Source: 2-02-FULL-66-14 sp964651335
GTDB taxonomy: Bacteria; Pseudomonadota; Gammaproteobacteria; Burkholderiales; SG8-39
Length of the DNA: 64,000 nt
Assembly: GCA_964651335.1 (NCBI GenBank)
Contig: CAZYVT010000002.1
Span: forward strand, 1-64,000
Direction: 5' to 3'
A program made the position numbers and the translations under genes. Of this stretch, positions 26,169 to 34,997 are shown piece after piece. The notes beneath the pieces were generated by a model, which worked only from the letters and a program-made list of their open reading frames with translations, was not told the DNA's origin and searched no databases. Every line of letters starts with the position of its first letter. Position 1 is the first letter of the stretch.

Positions 26169-26786
26169 ATGGAAGCGGATCCGAATAGCGCATTGCTCGA
26201 CGACCTGATCAAGCGCCGCCTGGAAGAGATCCTGCCCCGAAAAATCGAGGAGAAGCTGGCCGAAATCCGCGCCAACAAGACGCCCTCGATGACGATCATC
26301 GCCACCAAGGGCACGCTCGACTGGGCTTATCCGCCCTTCATTCTCGCCTCCACCGCCGGTGCGCTCGGATGGGACGTGTCCATGTTTTTCACTTTCTACG
26401 GCCTGAACCTGCTCAAGAAGGACATCAGCGACCTCAAGGTGAGCCCGCTCGGCAACCCGGGAATGCCGATGAAGATGCCGTTCGGTCCGGAATGGTTCAA
26501 GGGCATCAACTGGAACATTCCCAACGCGGTTCAGGCCGTCGTGCCGGGCTTCGAGACCATGGCCACGACGCTCATGAAGCAGACCATCCACAACAAGGGC
26601 GTCGCCAGCGTGGCCGAGCTGCGCCAGGCGTGCATTGAAACGGACGTAAAGCTGATCGGCTGCCAGATGACGGTCGATTTGTTCGGATTCTCGCGTGACG
26701 ACTTCATTCCGGAAGTGAAGGACTATGTCGGCGCGGCGACGTTCCTGCCGATGGCGCGCGATGCCGACGTAAGCCTGTTCATCTAG
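26169..26786 (+). CDS. DsrE2-like sulfur-transfer protein
   Basis: The 205-residue protein belongs to the DsrE/F/H-like fold in its longer DsrE2 form. It has an N-terminal helix (LLDDLIKRRLEEILPRKIEE), then MTIIATKGTLDWAYPPFILAS, MFFTFYGLNLL, and conserved cysteines in LRQACIE and LIGCQMTVDL. AGGAGG lies five bases before ATG 26169, deciding this start over GTG 26151. DsrE-type proteins pass sulfane sulfur to TusA; the divergent tusA supports such pairing. DsrE2 members often have membrane-associated stretches; here the WAYPPFILAS and MFFTFYG parts are only moderately hydrophobic. Confidence 0.85.
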   Translation: MEADPNSALLDDLIKRRLEEILPRKIEEKLAEIRANKTPSMTIIATKGTLDWAYPPFILASTAGALGWDVSMFFTFYGLNLLKKDISDLKVSPLGNPGMPMKMPFGPEWFKGINWNIPNAVQAVVPGFETMATTLMKQTIHNKGVASVAELRQACIETDVKLIGCQMTVDLFGFSRDDFIPEVKDYVGAATFLPMARDADVSLFI

Positions 26787-26809
26787 GTCCACTCCAAGGG
26801 GGAAAAAAA

Positions 26810-28138
26810 ATGAAGCTGCTCACACTCGCGGTGATCGCCGCGCTCGCCGCCCCGCTGCCGGCAGTTGCGACCGATGGCTACTTCTCGCACGGTTACGGCA
26901 TGAAAGCGAAGGGCATGGCGGGCGCGGCTACCGCCACGACAAGCGACACCTTCGGCGGCGCGGTGAATCCCGCAAAGATGGTGTTCGTCGGGGACCGCAT
27001 CGATTTCGGCGTTGATCTGTTCAGTCCGCGGCGCTCGGTGACGCGGCAGGGCGAAACCGCGTTCGGCGGCTTCTACAACGGGAGCGCGGACAGCGACAGC
27101 AATTATTTTCTGATTCCCGAGTTTGGCTACAACAAGATGATCAACCCGAATCTCTCGCTCGGCGTCACCGTCTATGGGAACGGCGGGATGAATACGGATT
27201 TCAACACCACGCTGGCCGGTCCGTCGATTGCGCCCGTATGCGCAGGAGCGCCGGCGAACATGCTCCTCGGCTGTGGCAAGCTCGGCGTGGATTATATGGA
27301 ACTGATCATCGCGCCGACCGCGGCCTACAAGCTGAACCAGAACCACGCCGTTGGCATCTCGCCGCTGTTCGGCTACCGGCGGTTCAAGGTGGATGGCCTT
27401 CAGGCCTTTGCGCCGATCAGCAGCGCCCCGGCCAATCTCACCAATGTGGGCTACGACAGCTCGACCGGTTGGGGCGTGCGGGTCGGCTGGATGGGCAAAT
27501 TCTCCGACAGCGTAAGCGTCGGCGCCGCCTACGCCTCGAAGATGCATATGAGCGACTTAGACAAGTATCGCGGACTGTTTGCCGAGCAAGGCGCGTTCGA
27601 CATTCCGGAAAATTACAATGTCGGCATCGCGGTCCAGGCCACACCGACAGTACTGGTCGCGTTTGACGTGCAGCGCATCAATTACGGCAAGATCACGTCC
27701 ATCTCGAACGGCGTACTGAACAGCCTCGTGGCTCCAGGAGTCACGTGCCTGCTCGGCTCGGCGTGCGGCTCGGGTTTCAGCTGGCAAAACCGGACCTACT
27801 ACAAGCTCGGCGTGGAATACGCGTATAGCAAGGAACTCACCCTGCGCGGCGGATTCAACTTCGGCAAAGCACCGTTCGGCAATACCGCCAATGACATTTC
27901 GTTCAACATCATCGCGCCGGGGGTAGTCGAGAAGCACCTCACGCTCGGTTTGACTTACAAGACCAGCAGTGGCGGCGAATTGACGTTTGCCTACATGCAC
28001 GCTTTTAGCAACACGGTCACGGGTCCCTCCGCAATCACGACGCTGGTCAATAACTTTGGCTTCCCCGGGTCATTCGGCACCGAGTCTCTGAAGATGCATC
28101 AGAATTCCCTGGGCATCGCCTACGGCTGGAAGATGTAA
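26810..28138 (+). CDS. FadL/OmpP1-type outer-membrane transporter
   Basis: The 442-residue protein starts with a signal peptide (MKLLTLAVIAALAAPLPAVA) followed by TDGYFSHGYGMKAKGMAGAA, the typical N-terminus of the FadL family, and continues with amphipathic beta strands. FadL-type barrels admit hydrophobic compounds. Location 23 bases after dsrE2, behind GGGGG, suggests co-transcription and perhaps uptake of a hydrophobic sulfur compound; no substrate can be read from the sequence. A terminator hairpin follows. Confidence 0.85.
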   Translation: MKLLTLAVIAALAAPLPAVATDGYFSHGYGMKAKGMAGAATATTSDTFGGAVNPAKMVFVGDRIDFGVDLFSPRRSVTRQGETAFGGFYNGSADSDSNYFLIPEFGYNKMINPNLSLGVTVYGNGGMNTDFNTTLAGPSIAPVCAGAPANMLLGCGKLGVDYMELIIAPTAAYKLNQNHAVGISPLFGYRRFKVDGLQAFAPISSAPANLTNVGYDSSTGWGVRVGWMGKFSDSVSVGAAYASKMHMSDLDKYRGLFAEQGAFDIPENYNVGIAVQATPTVLVAFDVQRINYGKITSISNGVLNSLVAPGVTCLLGSACGSGFSWQNRTYYKLGVEYAYSKELTLRGGFNFGKAPFGNTANDISFNIIAPGVVEKHLTLGLTYKTSSGGELTFAYMHAFSNTVTGPSAITTLVNNFGFPGSFGTESLKMHQNSLGIAYGWKM

Positions 28139-28164
28139 GCCGCGCCGATCGACCGGGGGCGGAC

Positions 28165-28193
28165 AAAGGGCCGGGATGACCTGGCCCTTTTTC
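28165..28193 (+). terminator. Rho-independent terminator after fadL-type gene
   Basis: AAAGGGCC and GGCCCTTT form an 8-bp stem around a 10-base loop, followed by a short T run. It sits between the convergent ends of the FadL-type and barrel genes and could work for both strands. Confidence 0.8.
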
Positions 28194-28208
28194 ATTGGGA
28201 CTCGGGGA

Positions 28209-29441
28209 TCAGAACTCGTACCGAACCTGAAGGTATACGTTATCGTCCCGCGCCAACTGTCCGAACTGGCCCCACGGCTTGCCACCGAAGAAGTTGGCGC
28301 CGACCGCTCCCCATACGCGATCGGTGAAGCTGTAGCGCAGTTCCGGGTTGACGAAATAATCACCATTGCTCGCGTTATACAACGCGTATAGCGACAGCCG
28401 AAGTGTCTGGTGCCTGAGCAGCTGCGTCACGCGCAGCGTCACCGTGTGGCCAAGCCGCTTCTCGGCTGGAAAGCCGGCAGGCAGCGCGGCGCGATAGGCA
28501 CCGTAGTCATGCATGTGCTCGGCGTAATACTGGATACCGAGCGAGAGATCTTCAGCCGGCTGAATCTGGTAGCCCACGAGCAGCCGGGTCTGCGAGTTGG
28601 GAACGGCGAATTCGCTCCCCGCGGGATCCTGGCGGGAATCGTACCAGGCTCCCTCCAGGCTCAGCACACCCTCGCCCGCCCGGCCCGAGAGGCTTGCACC
28701 ATAGACCGAAAGCTTGGGGTGGAAGAAGGTGATCTTCATCGGCGCCGCCATGCTGTCCGGCCGCATCGAGGGCGTGCGCTGGAAGCCGCGATACAAATAG
28801 AGCGCCGCATCGTAGCCGGCGATGTCGCGGTATACGCGCAGCCCGACATCGCCGTGCCCGGGCTTGACGGTTTCGCGATTGGTCACAGCCGGCAGCGGGT
28901 CGAAGAGCCAGAATCGACGCGAATCCGGGATGCGGCTCTCGCGAAAACTCGGTGCAACCACCAGCTCGAACGAGGCGAACTCGGGATAAGCGCCCAGCTT
29001 CACTGCATCCACGGCGCGCTTGAGATACTCCAGCGGCCGGCCGGCAAACAGGGCCTCGTGGTCCTTGGGGAAGACGTCGTTCACGAACACCAGATCGCCA
29101 AGTCCCCAAGTGATCACCTGGCGGCCTATGCGCAGATCCCAGTTCCCGGCTGCGTAGTCAACGTAGCCTTCCCGCAGTTCGCTCTCGTCTTTGCGGCCGA
29201 GATGGTCGTAAGCGACATCGCCCTTCAACCGCATGCGCCAGCCGCCGGCCGCCGCGTCGAGCTTCAGTTGCGCGCGCTCCTCCAGCCACTTGTAGCGGCG
29301 GCCGTCGGGATTGGCCGGGCCCGTGTTGAACGCGGTGTTCTGCTGCAGGAAACCGGAAACCGACAGCTCCGCCGCTGCCGGCGTAACAGCCAGCAACGAA
29401 GCGATCAGCGCGACGACGCGCCGGACATTCAGTCGATCCAC
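28209..29441 (-). CDS. Outer-membrane beta-barrel protein (DUF1302-like)
   Basis: This 410-residue protein has a signal peptide (VVALIASLLAVTPAAAELS), long runs of alternating hydrophobic residues and a C-terminal Phe (LQVRYEF), the assembly signal of outer-membrane barrels. WDLRIGRQVITWGLGD near residue 90 resembles DUF1302/alginate-export-like porins. It overlaps the LolA-like gene by 13 bases and is the last gene of an operon with an MMPL/RND transporter; barrel plus sorting protein plus RND make a likely envelope export unit. Confidence 0.75.
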   Translation of the reverse strand: MDRLNVRRVVALIASLLAVTPAAAELSVSGFLQQNTAFNTGPANPDGRRYKWLEERAQLKLDAAAGGWRMRLKGDVAYDHLGRKDESELREGYVDYAAGNWDLRIGRQVITWGLGDLVFVNDVFPKDHEALFAGRPLEYLKRAVDAVKLGAYPEFASFELVVAPSFRESRIPDSRRFWLFDPLPAVTNRETVKPGHGDVGLRVYRDIAGYDAALYLYRGFQRTPSMRPDSMAAPMKITFFHPKLSVYGASLSGRAGEGVLSLEGAWYDSRQDPAGSEFAVPNSQTRLLVGYQIQPAEDLSLGIQYYAEHMHDYGAYRAALPAGFPAEKRLGHTVTLRVTQLLRHQTLRLSLYALYNASNGDYFVNPELRYSFTDRVWGAVGANFFGGKPWGQFGQLARDDNVYLQVRYEF

Positions 29442-30217
29442 TTGCGCGGCGGCTGCCGGAGGAAGCGCTCGGTGAACAAGCTGTCCTCGACGCCCAGGTC
29501 GTAGTCGGTCTTGACATACGCGACCTCGGTGCGGTGGCCCGTCTGCAGGTTCCTCATGGTGCGCTTGACCAGCGTGGGGAAACCCTTGATGTCCGCCACC
29601 TCGTCGGCGGTGAAGAGTTTGAAGCGGTTACCCCTCTTGTCGTACTGCTCTTCCTTGAGCGGCAGGAAGTTCGCCTTGTCCACCCAGGTCACTTTGTGGC
29701 CGAAATCGGCATCCTTCCCCTTGGGCGTGCTCTTGACCACGTAGCAGTCGCGGTTTCCCACCTTCTCTTCACGCTCGATCACGTGGTTGTCTTCCTCGAT
29801 GTCGCGCCCGGAAACATCCTCGTACGTGAAATCCGAGCCGACGAAGCTGGAGCGCTTGTCCTGCGCGGCGATGCGCTTGACCATGTTGATCGCCGGAATG
29901 AACATCCAGCGGTCGTCGTCCTTGACGGGGTACTTGTGGATCATGAACGTCATGTCCTTCACATCGGCCGGCTGGAAGAAGTACATGAAATACTTCTGAT
30001 CGCCGCCTGGCTCGCCCACGTTCTTGCGCAGCATGGTGAGTTCGCGCAGCCGCTCCTGGCCGTCCTTGTTGAGGAGCTTCATCACCACCCGCGCCTTGAA
30101 GTCCTTGCCCGGATAGAGGAAGGCGGCCTGCGATTTCTTCATCACTTCCTCGCCTGAGACGGCCAGAGCCTGCACCGGCAGCAGCCCAGCGACGATCCAT
30201 ATCCACCAGCGTTTCAC
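29429..30217 (-). CDS. Outer-membrane lipoprotein-sorting (LolA-like) protein
   Basis: The mature protein of about 245 residues follows a signal peptide (KRWWIWIVAGLLPVQALA). Segments such as YFMYFFQPADVKDMTFMIHKY, MFIPAINMVKRIA and FVGSDFTYEDVSGRDIEEDN are typical of LolA-like proteins encoded beside MMPL/RND pumps. Such proteins may shuttle a lipid or hydrophobic cargo across the periplasm. The GTG at 30217 sits one base after the RND stop and behind AAGGAG. An upstream in-frame start would lose the signal peptide. Confidence 0.75.
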   Translation of the reverse strand: MKRWWIWIVAGLLPVQALAVSGEEVMKKSQAAFLYPGKDFKARVVMKLLNKDGQERLRELTMLRKNVGEPGGDQKYFMYFFQPADVKDMTFMIHKYPVKDDDRWMFIPAINMVKRIAAQDKRSSFVGSDFTYEDVSGRDIEEDNHVIEREEKVGNRDCYVVKSTPKGKDADFGHKVTWVDKANFLPLKEEQYDKRGNRFKLFTADEVADIKGFPTLVKRTMRNLQTGHRTEVAYVKTDYDLGVEDSLFTERFLRQPPRKWID

Positions 30218-30218
30218 G

Positions 30219-32558
30219 TCAGTCTCCTTTCGCTGGCGCCGGAGCGATGTTCGCCGCCGGCGCCGGTTCATCGAGCAACCAGCTCTGCCCCAGCATGATC
30301 AGGGCGGGCAAATAGAGGATGGTGAGCAGCGCCGAGAGCAGCATCATCGCCACGATGAACGCCCCCACAGCGATGTAGGGCGTAAGCGGGGCGAAGAGCA
30401 TCACCGAGAAGGCCGCCGCAAACAGCACCGCGTTGCGGAAGATCCCCTTGCCTGGCCGTGCCGCCGTCCACAAGAGCGCCTCCTGCACGTTGTGGCCGCC
30501 CGTCTCGGCCAGCCGCTGGCGGAAGCGGCTGATGAAATGGATGGCGAAATCCACCGCCATGCCGAGCGACAGCGTGCTCAACACCGAGAGCGGCATGTCG
30601 AAGTCCTTGCCGACAAAGCCGACCACGCCGTAGATGAGCAGGATGGTGAACAGGAGCGGCATGTAGCCGACCAACGCCCACTTGGCGGACCGGAAGTTGA
30701 GGGCGAGGATGACGAAGACCACGACCAGCGCCATCACGAAGCCGCGCACCATGTCGCCGAGCACCTCGTCGTTCCACACCAGGTTGAAATTGGCGATCCC
30801 CGCCGGTTTCACGGCCACGGCCAGCGGGTGAGCCTTCTGGTAGGCCTCTGCCGCCTGCTTCACCTGGCGCATCGCCTCCGCGTCCCAGGTCTTGAGCTGC
30901 ACCCAGACGTTGGCCTTCTGGAACGTCGGATCGACCACATTGTCGAGGTCGGAGGACTTCGCCGACATGCTGAAGAGAAAGAGGTATTGGCCGATCGCCT
31001 CCTTGGTATCGGGAACGGCGTCGTACTTCCTGTCGTCGTCGTGCAGCACCTGGTTGATGCGCTTGACGTAATCGGCCACCGAGAAGGTCTTGCCCACCAC
31101 CGGCATCCGCTCGAGGTGCCGCTGCAGGCCTTCGAGCCAGCGCACGGCTTCCGGCTGCTTCATGAACTCCGGCTCGTTGGCGAGCGCCACTAGATAGGCC
31201 AGGGAAGTGCCGCCTAGCGCCTGGTTCATCGCCGCGTCGGCGACCCGAATCTCGCTCGATTCCTTGAACCAGGCCACCAGGTTGTTGTTGACGTGGATTT
31301 TGCTGGTGCCGGCTACGGCGACAACAAGAAAAGCGAGCCCGACCAGCGTCGTGGCCAGCGGACGCGTCGCGCCCACTTCGCCGATGCGGCGCAGGAAGCG
31401 CGCGGTGCGATCCAACTCCACGCTTTCGGTCTCGACCGCCTTGGCGACCTTCTCCTCCTTGACGAAGGTCAGGATGGCGGGAATGAGGCTAAAGGAGAAC
31501 AAGCGCAGCACCACGGTGCCGAAAGCGATCAGCCCGCCGAAAACCTTCACCGGCACGATGCTCATGAAGAGCAGCACGGCAAAGCCGGCAGCCGTGGCCA
31601 AAGCCGTGTAGCGCACCGGACGGCTCACCGCCTGCATCGTTTCGCGGATCGCGGCGAGCTTGTCGCGTTTCTCGCGGTAGCGGAAGTAGAACTCGTTGAA
31701 GATGTGGATGCTGTCCGTGGCGATGGCCATCAGGAACACCGGCGCCATCGAGCTCATGATGTGCACCGGGAAACCCGCGCCGATCAGCAGGCCCATGCTC
31801 CAGATGATCGCTGCCATGGCCACCGCCATCATGGCGAACGAGAGCGACAAGCTGCGGAACATGAGCTGGATCGCGCCAAACATGATCATGCCGGCGATCG
31901 GCGAGAAGATGCCCATCAGCTTGAACATCTCGGCGCCGAAGGTGTCGCGCGCCACCGGGTCTCCGGCTATGTAGTAGCGTTCCGGTCCGCTTTCCTTGGC
32001 GACGACGGCACGGATCCGGTCGGCGATCTCGGCGCCGTTGGCGCCCTTCTCCAGCGGCACGTAGATCGCGGTGGTCTTGCCGTCCGGCGAGACGATGCGG
32101 TTGACGAAGAGCGGATTGCCAAATAGCGCGCCGCGCAGGACCTCGACGTCGGCCTGGCTCTGCGGCGGCCCCGGCATCAGTGGCCCCACCTTGAGCGTGC
32201 CAGCTTCCGCAGTGACGTTCGTGATGGTGGTGAAGCCGTTCACGTCGCGGCTCGCCACGCCTTCCAGCTTGAGAATTTCGTCGGTAATGCGGGCGATGCG
32301 GCCGAGCGTCTCCCGGTTGAGCACCCCGGCATCGTTCTGCACGCCGACGACGATGGTGTCCTCGTAAAGCGCGAACATCCTGTCGACCTCGTTGTTCCAG
32401 ACGCGCACGTCCGAGGTCTCCGGCAGCATGTGCTTCGGGTTGGTGTCCGTGGCGATGCGCGGGAACTGGGTGAGGAACACCAGCGTGAGCGCAATGGTCG
32501 CCGCGACGATGAGTTTCGGACGCCGGACGGAGAATTCGACCAGCGAGAACTTGAACAT
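30219..32558 (-). CDS. MMPL/RND-superfamily transporter
   Basis: This protein of about 779 residues has the two-fold RND layout: one N-terminal helix (KLIVAATIALTLVFL), a large periplasmic loop, a block of five helices (about 230-400), a second loop and a second helix block (about 615-770). SSMAPVFLMAIATDSIHIFNE and LGMAVDFAIHFISRF are the typical TM4/TM10-like segments. MMPL proteins of this type transport hydrophobic molecules or lipids. ATG 32558, with AAGGGC just upstream, is preferred to ATG 32573, which overlaps the methyltransferase stop. It is between the two sulfur operons, but its cargo is unknown. Confidence 0.85.
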   Translation of the reverse strand: MFKFSLVEFSVRRPKLIVAATIALTLVFLTQFPRIATDTNPKHMLPETSDVRVWNNEVDRMFALYEDTIVVGVQNDAGVLNRETLGRIARITDEILKLEGVASRDVNGFTTITNVTAEAGTLKVGPLMPGPPQSQADVEVLRGALFGNPLFVNRIVSPDGKTTAIYVPLEKGANGAEIADRIRAVVAKESGPERYYIAGDPVARDTFGAEMFKLMGIFSPIAGMIMFGAIQLMFRSLSLSFAMMAVAMAAIIWSMGLLIGAGFPVHIMSSMAPVFLMAIATDSIHIFNEFYFRYREKRDKLAAIRETMQAVSRPVRYTALATAAGFAVLLFMSIVPVKVFGGLIAFGTVVLRLFSFSLIPAILTFVKEEKVAKAVETESVELDRTARFLRRIGEVGATRPLATTLVGLAFLVVAVAGTSKIHVNNNLVAWFKESSEIRVADAAMNQALGGTSLAYLVALANEPEFMKQPEAVRWLEGLQRHLERMPVVGKTFSVADYVKRINQVLHDDDRKYDAVPDTKEAIGQYLFLFSMSAKSSDLDNVVDPTFQKANVWVQLKTWDAEAMRQVKQAAEAYQKAHPLAVAVKPAGIANFNLVWNDEVLGDMVRGFVMALVVVFVILALNFRSAKWALVGYMPLLFTILLIYGVVGFVGKDFDMPLSVLSTLSLGMAVDFAIHFISRFRQRLAETGGHNVQEALLWTAARPGKGIFRNAVLFAAAFSVMLFAPLTPYIAVGAFIVAMMLLSALLTILYLPALIMLGQSWLLDEPAPAANIAPAPAKGD

Positions 32559-32572
32559 GGTCTGCCCTTGCA

Positions 32573-33238
32573 TTATCGGCAGTGGTCCGGCGGTATGTCC
32601 GCAGCGACGGCAATGAAGGATCCGAATCCCGGCAGCCAGCGCCGCAGGCGCGGCTCCATGAGCCGGCTCCAGCGTTTACCGCCCGGCAAAACGATGATCG
32701 TGCGGCAGCCGGTCCGGCGCGCCGGCAGCCCGTCGAACAGGCGTGCCACCTCCCTCGGCGTATGCCAGCGCGCACATTTGTAAGCTCCCTTGCCGCCGTC
32801 GCGGCCCTTTTGGAGATAGAGCAGGCTGCGGCGGTTGAGCAGCCCCAGCGCCACCCGCCGTCGCGCGACGCGCAGCACCTCGGCGAGGGCCTGCTTCTCC
32901 TCGCGGATAAAGCACAGGGCGGTGATGCTGACCACCAGATCGAAGCTGCCATCGCGGAAAGGCAGCCGGCGCGCATCGGCTGCGACGAAGCCGATGTCTC
33001 GCGACGAATGCCCGGCCGCGAAGCGAACCATGGCGAAGTGGAGGTCGGCACCGACGACGGTTCCGTCTGCAGCGTCTGCGGCAAAGTGCCGTGCGAACCA
33101 GCCGGTGCCGCAGCCAACGTCCAGTAGCGTCTCGCCCGCACGCGGCGCAAGCAAGGATCTGAGCAAACCATACTCCTCCTCTCCAATCCACGCCCCGCGC
33201 GGTGTCGCGTACCAAGCTTCGTACTGCTCCGGCTGCAT
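32573..33238 (-). CDS. SAM-dependent methyltransferase (class I)
   Basis: The 221-residue protein has motif I LLDVGCGTGWFARHFA, a motif II region VGADLHFAMVRFAA and FRDGSFDLVVSITALCF, as in UbiE/Methyltransf_11 enzymes. The start at 33238 has AAGGGG upstream. Its stop overlaps an ATG of the RND frame, so it leads that operon. The substrate is unknown; a link to the transporter's cargo is possible from position only. Confidence 0.8.
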   Translation of the reverse strand: MQPEQYEAWYATPRGAWIGEEEYGLLRSLLAPRAGETLLDVGCGTGWFARHFAADAADGTVVGADLHFAMVRFAAGHSSRDIGFVAADARRLPFRDGSFDLVVSITALCFIREEKQALAEVLRVARRRVALGLLNRRSLLYLQKGRDGGKGAYKCARWHTPREVARLFDGLPARRTGCRTIIVLPGGKRWSRLMEPRLRRWLPGFGSFIAVAADIPPDHCR

Positions 33239-33263
33239 GCTTCCCCTTGTCGCCACCTGAATT

Positions 33264-34415
33264 TCAGAAGCGCCGATACAGCCAGTACTTTTCGTAAAGG
33301 ATCTTCCCGGCGTGCCAAAGTAGACTCGGGCCGCGCATCTCGACTTGCGGCGTCGGCTCGGCGTAGAAGTTGCCCTTGCCGATGCCGGCACGGCCGCCGC
33401 CGGTCTCGATGAAGCACATACCCTCGCCGGTAAACTTGCGCGGCGCGCCCTTGCCGGTCCAGGCGTGCGCGATGTTGTGCGCCACCACCTCGGCCTGGGC
33501 ATGGGCGAAGACGCCCGCCTTGGGCAGCGGGCGGCCCATCTTGAGCGGAATGGTGGTGATGTCGCCGATGGCGAACACCCCCTCGTATTGCGTTTGCAGA
33601 TTATGTCGGTCGACCGGGATCCAGCCCGCTTCGTTGGTCAGACCGGCCTGGCGCACGACTGCCGGGGCGCGGTGCGGTGGGACGTAGAGCAGGAGATCGA
33701 ATTCCGCCGCAGCGCCGTTCGCGAAAGCGATGCGGCGCGCCGCCGGATCAACCTCCTTGACCTGGTGCTCCGGGCGGTAGGCGATGCCGCGCGCCTCGAT
33801 CATGCCGCGCACGGCGGCACCCAGTTCGGGGCCGGCGACGAACATCGGCCGCGGTTCGGCGGCGAAGAACTCGATGGCGGTCTTCTCGCGAACGCCGTGC
33901 TTGCGCAGATAGGACTCGATGAGCAGCGCCGCCTCGTAGGGCGCGGCTGGGCATTTGTACTGGGGTACGGCGGTGAGGATCGCGATGCGCCCGCCCTGAA
34001 AGCGGGCGAGCGCATCGCGAATGGCGATCGCGCCCTCCATCGTGTAGAGATTGAGGCCGGCATCCGGGAGCCCGGGGATCGCCTCGGGCGCGTAGTCGGC
34101 GCCAAGTGCAATGACCAGCGCGTCAGCCGCGAGCGGCTGGCCGTCGATCCCGACTTCCCGGCGCTGCGCATCGATGCGGGTGACGCTCTCTTGGCGAAAC
34201 TCGACGCCCCGTTCGGTTAGCCGTCCAAGCGGGCGGGTAAAGTCCTCCGGTTTGCGCTCGCCGACGATCAGCCACAACAGAGACGGCGGAAAGAAATGGT
34301 TCGCCGCGCGATCGACCACGATTACGCGGTCGGAGTCGGGCAGGAGCTTTCTCAATGTTTCGGCGGCGACCAGGCCGCCGAGACCGGCTCCAAGAACCAA
34401 CGCAGTTCGACCCAT
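33264..34415 (-). CDS. Sulfide:quinone oxidoreductase-like flavoprotein
   Basis: The 383-residue flavoprotein has FAD loop ALVLGAGLGGLVAAETLRKL, an LVIALGADY strand and GVFAIGDITTIPL. It has only two cysteines, Cys155 in YKCPAAPYE and Cys334 in GMCFIETGGG, matching the two conserved redox cysteines of SQR/flavocytochrome-c sulfide dehydrogenase relatives. The third cysteine of classical SQR is missing. A C-terminal amphipathic stretch (LLWHAGKILYEKYWLYRRF) could bind the membrane. It follows a DsrE protein by two bases, which supports sulfide or persulfide oxidation with quinone as acceptor. Confidence 0.75.
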   Translation of the reverse strand: MGRTALVLGAGLGGLVAAETLRKLLPDSDRVIVVDRAANHFFPPSLLWLIVGERKPEDFTRPLGRLTERGVEFRQESVTRIDAQRREVGIDGQPLAADALVIALGADYAPEAIPGLPDAGLNLYTMEGAIAIRDALARFQGGRIAILTAVPQYKCPAAPYEAALLIESYLRKHGVREKTAIEFFAAEPRPMFVAGPELGAAVRGMIEARGIAYRPEHQVKEVDPAARRIAFANGAAAEFDLLLYVPPHRAPAVVRQAGLTNEAGWIPVDRHNLQTQYEGVFAIGDITTIPLKMGRPLPKAGVFAHAQAEVVAHNIAHAWTGKGAPRKFTGEGMCFIETGGGRAGIGKGNFYAEPTPQVEMRGPSLLWHAGKILYEKYWLYRRF

Positions 34416-34417
34416 GG

Positions 34418-34675
34418 TTAGAACACGATGACCTTGTCGGCCCACTGCGTCCACGCGGTAAGCCCGTCCATCGTGCTGCGCAAGGCACCATCGACCATCT
34501 CGGTTTCGGCCACGCCACGCGCATCGATGCAGGTACCGCACACGCCGATTTCGCCGATGAGAAACACTTTTACCTCCTCCCCTCCGGACTTGAGCAGGCT
34601 GCGGGCGAGCCGCAGGGCGTTGTAGCTGCGTTCGTTGCCGTAGGGAGCATCGTTGAGCAGGAACAGGTGTTTCAT
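34418..34675 (-). CDS. Short DsrE-family protein
   Basis: The 85-residue product opens MKHLFLLNDAPYGNERSYNALRL-type text and ends DGLTAWTQWADKVIVF, both typical of YchN-like DsrE proteins, with GVCGTCIDARG between. Family members are usually about 115-120 residues; here the VKVFLIG strand is joined directly to GVCGTC, so about 30-35 residues, including a first cysteine region, seem to be missing in frame. It keeps a CxxC pair and no frameshift is seen, so it may be functional. It is two bases upstream of the SQR-like gene. Confidence 0.75.
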   Translation of the reverse strand: MKHLFLLNDAPYGNERSYNALRLARSLLKSGGEEVKVFLIGEIGVCGTCIDARGVAETEMVDGALRSTMDGLTAWTQWADKVIVF

Positions 34676-34997
34676 GGACGTCTGGCTTGGCTCAGGGAAG
34701 TCTATCAACTATTCAATCTATCAGTTGAATATAAAGCACGGCATGATCTGAATCAAACACTGCTGCCGCGCGGCGAGCGAAAACGTCAGCGCGGGACCGC
34801 GTGCGAATTCGAGCAACTCCAAGGTAATTTCTCAGTTTCGGCCGTCGACCTCACCATGCTCTGTCGTAGCGAGGTCGCGATGTTGATGGAAATCAAGAGA
34901 ATTCGAAGCGCCTGCGGTATGCGACGTAGCAGAGCACCGGAATCACCGCCAGCGTAAGTCGAGCAGGCCGCCGCGCTGCTCGCGAAATTCGGCTAGC
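34676..34997. other. Intergenic region between two leftward DsrE-type genes
   Basis: No gene was found in these about 320 bases. They hold the ArsR-like repeat at 34710. On the minus strand at about 34908-34960, just downstream of the next dsrE gene, a short reading LAVIPVLCYVAYRRRFEFS followed by a stop looks like the end of a membrane protein. It has no start or ribosome site and may be chance or a relic. Confidence 0.4.
34710..34731. promoter_or_regulatory. Candidate ArsR/SqrR-type operator upstream of dsrE-sqr pair
   Basis: Perfect inverted repeat TATTCAA-N8-TTGAATA, 35-56 bases upstream of the short dsrE gene, contains ATTC-N8-GAAT, the published core of SqrR/BigR-type sulfide/persulfide sensors. 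The position fits repression of the dsrE-sqr transcript. Recognition by such a protein is inference. Confidence 0.6.

Noticed and set aside
34908..34960. LAVIPVLCYVAYRRRFEFS membrane-like reading downstream of a dsrE gene
   Set aside because: Too short, no start or ribosome site; noted only in the intergenic entry.
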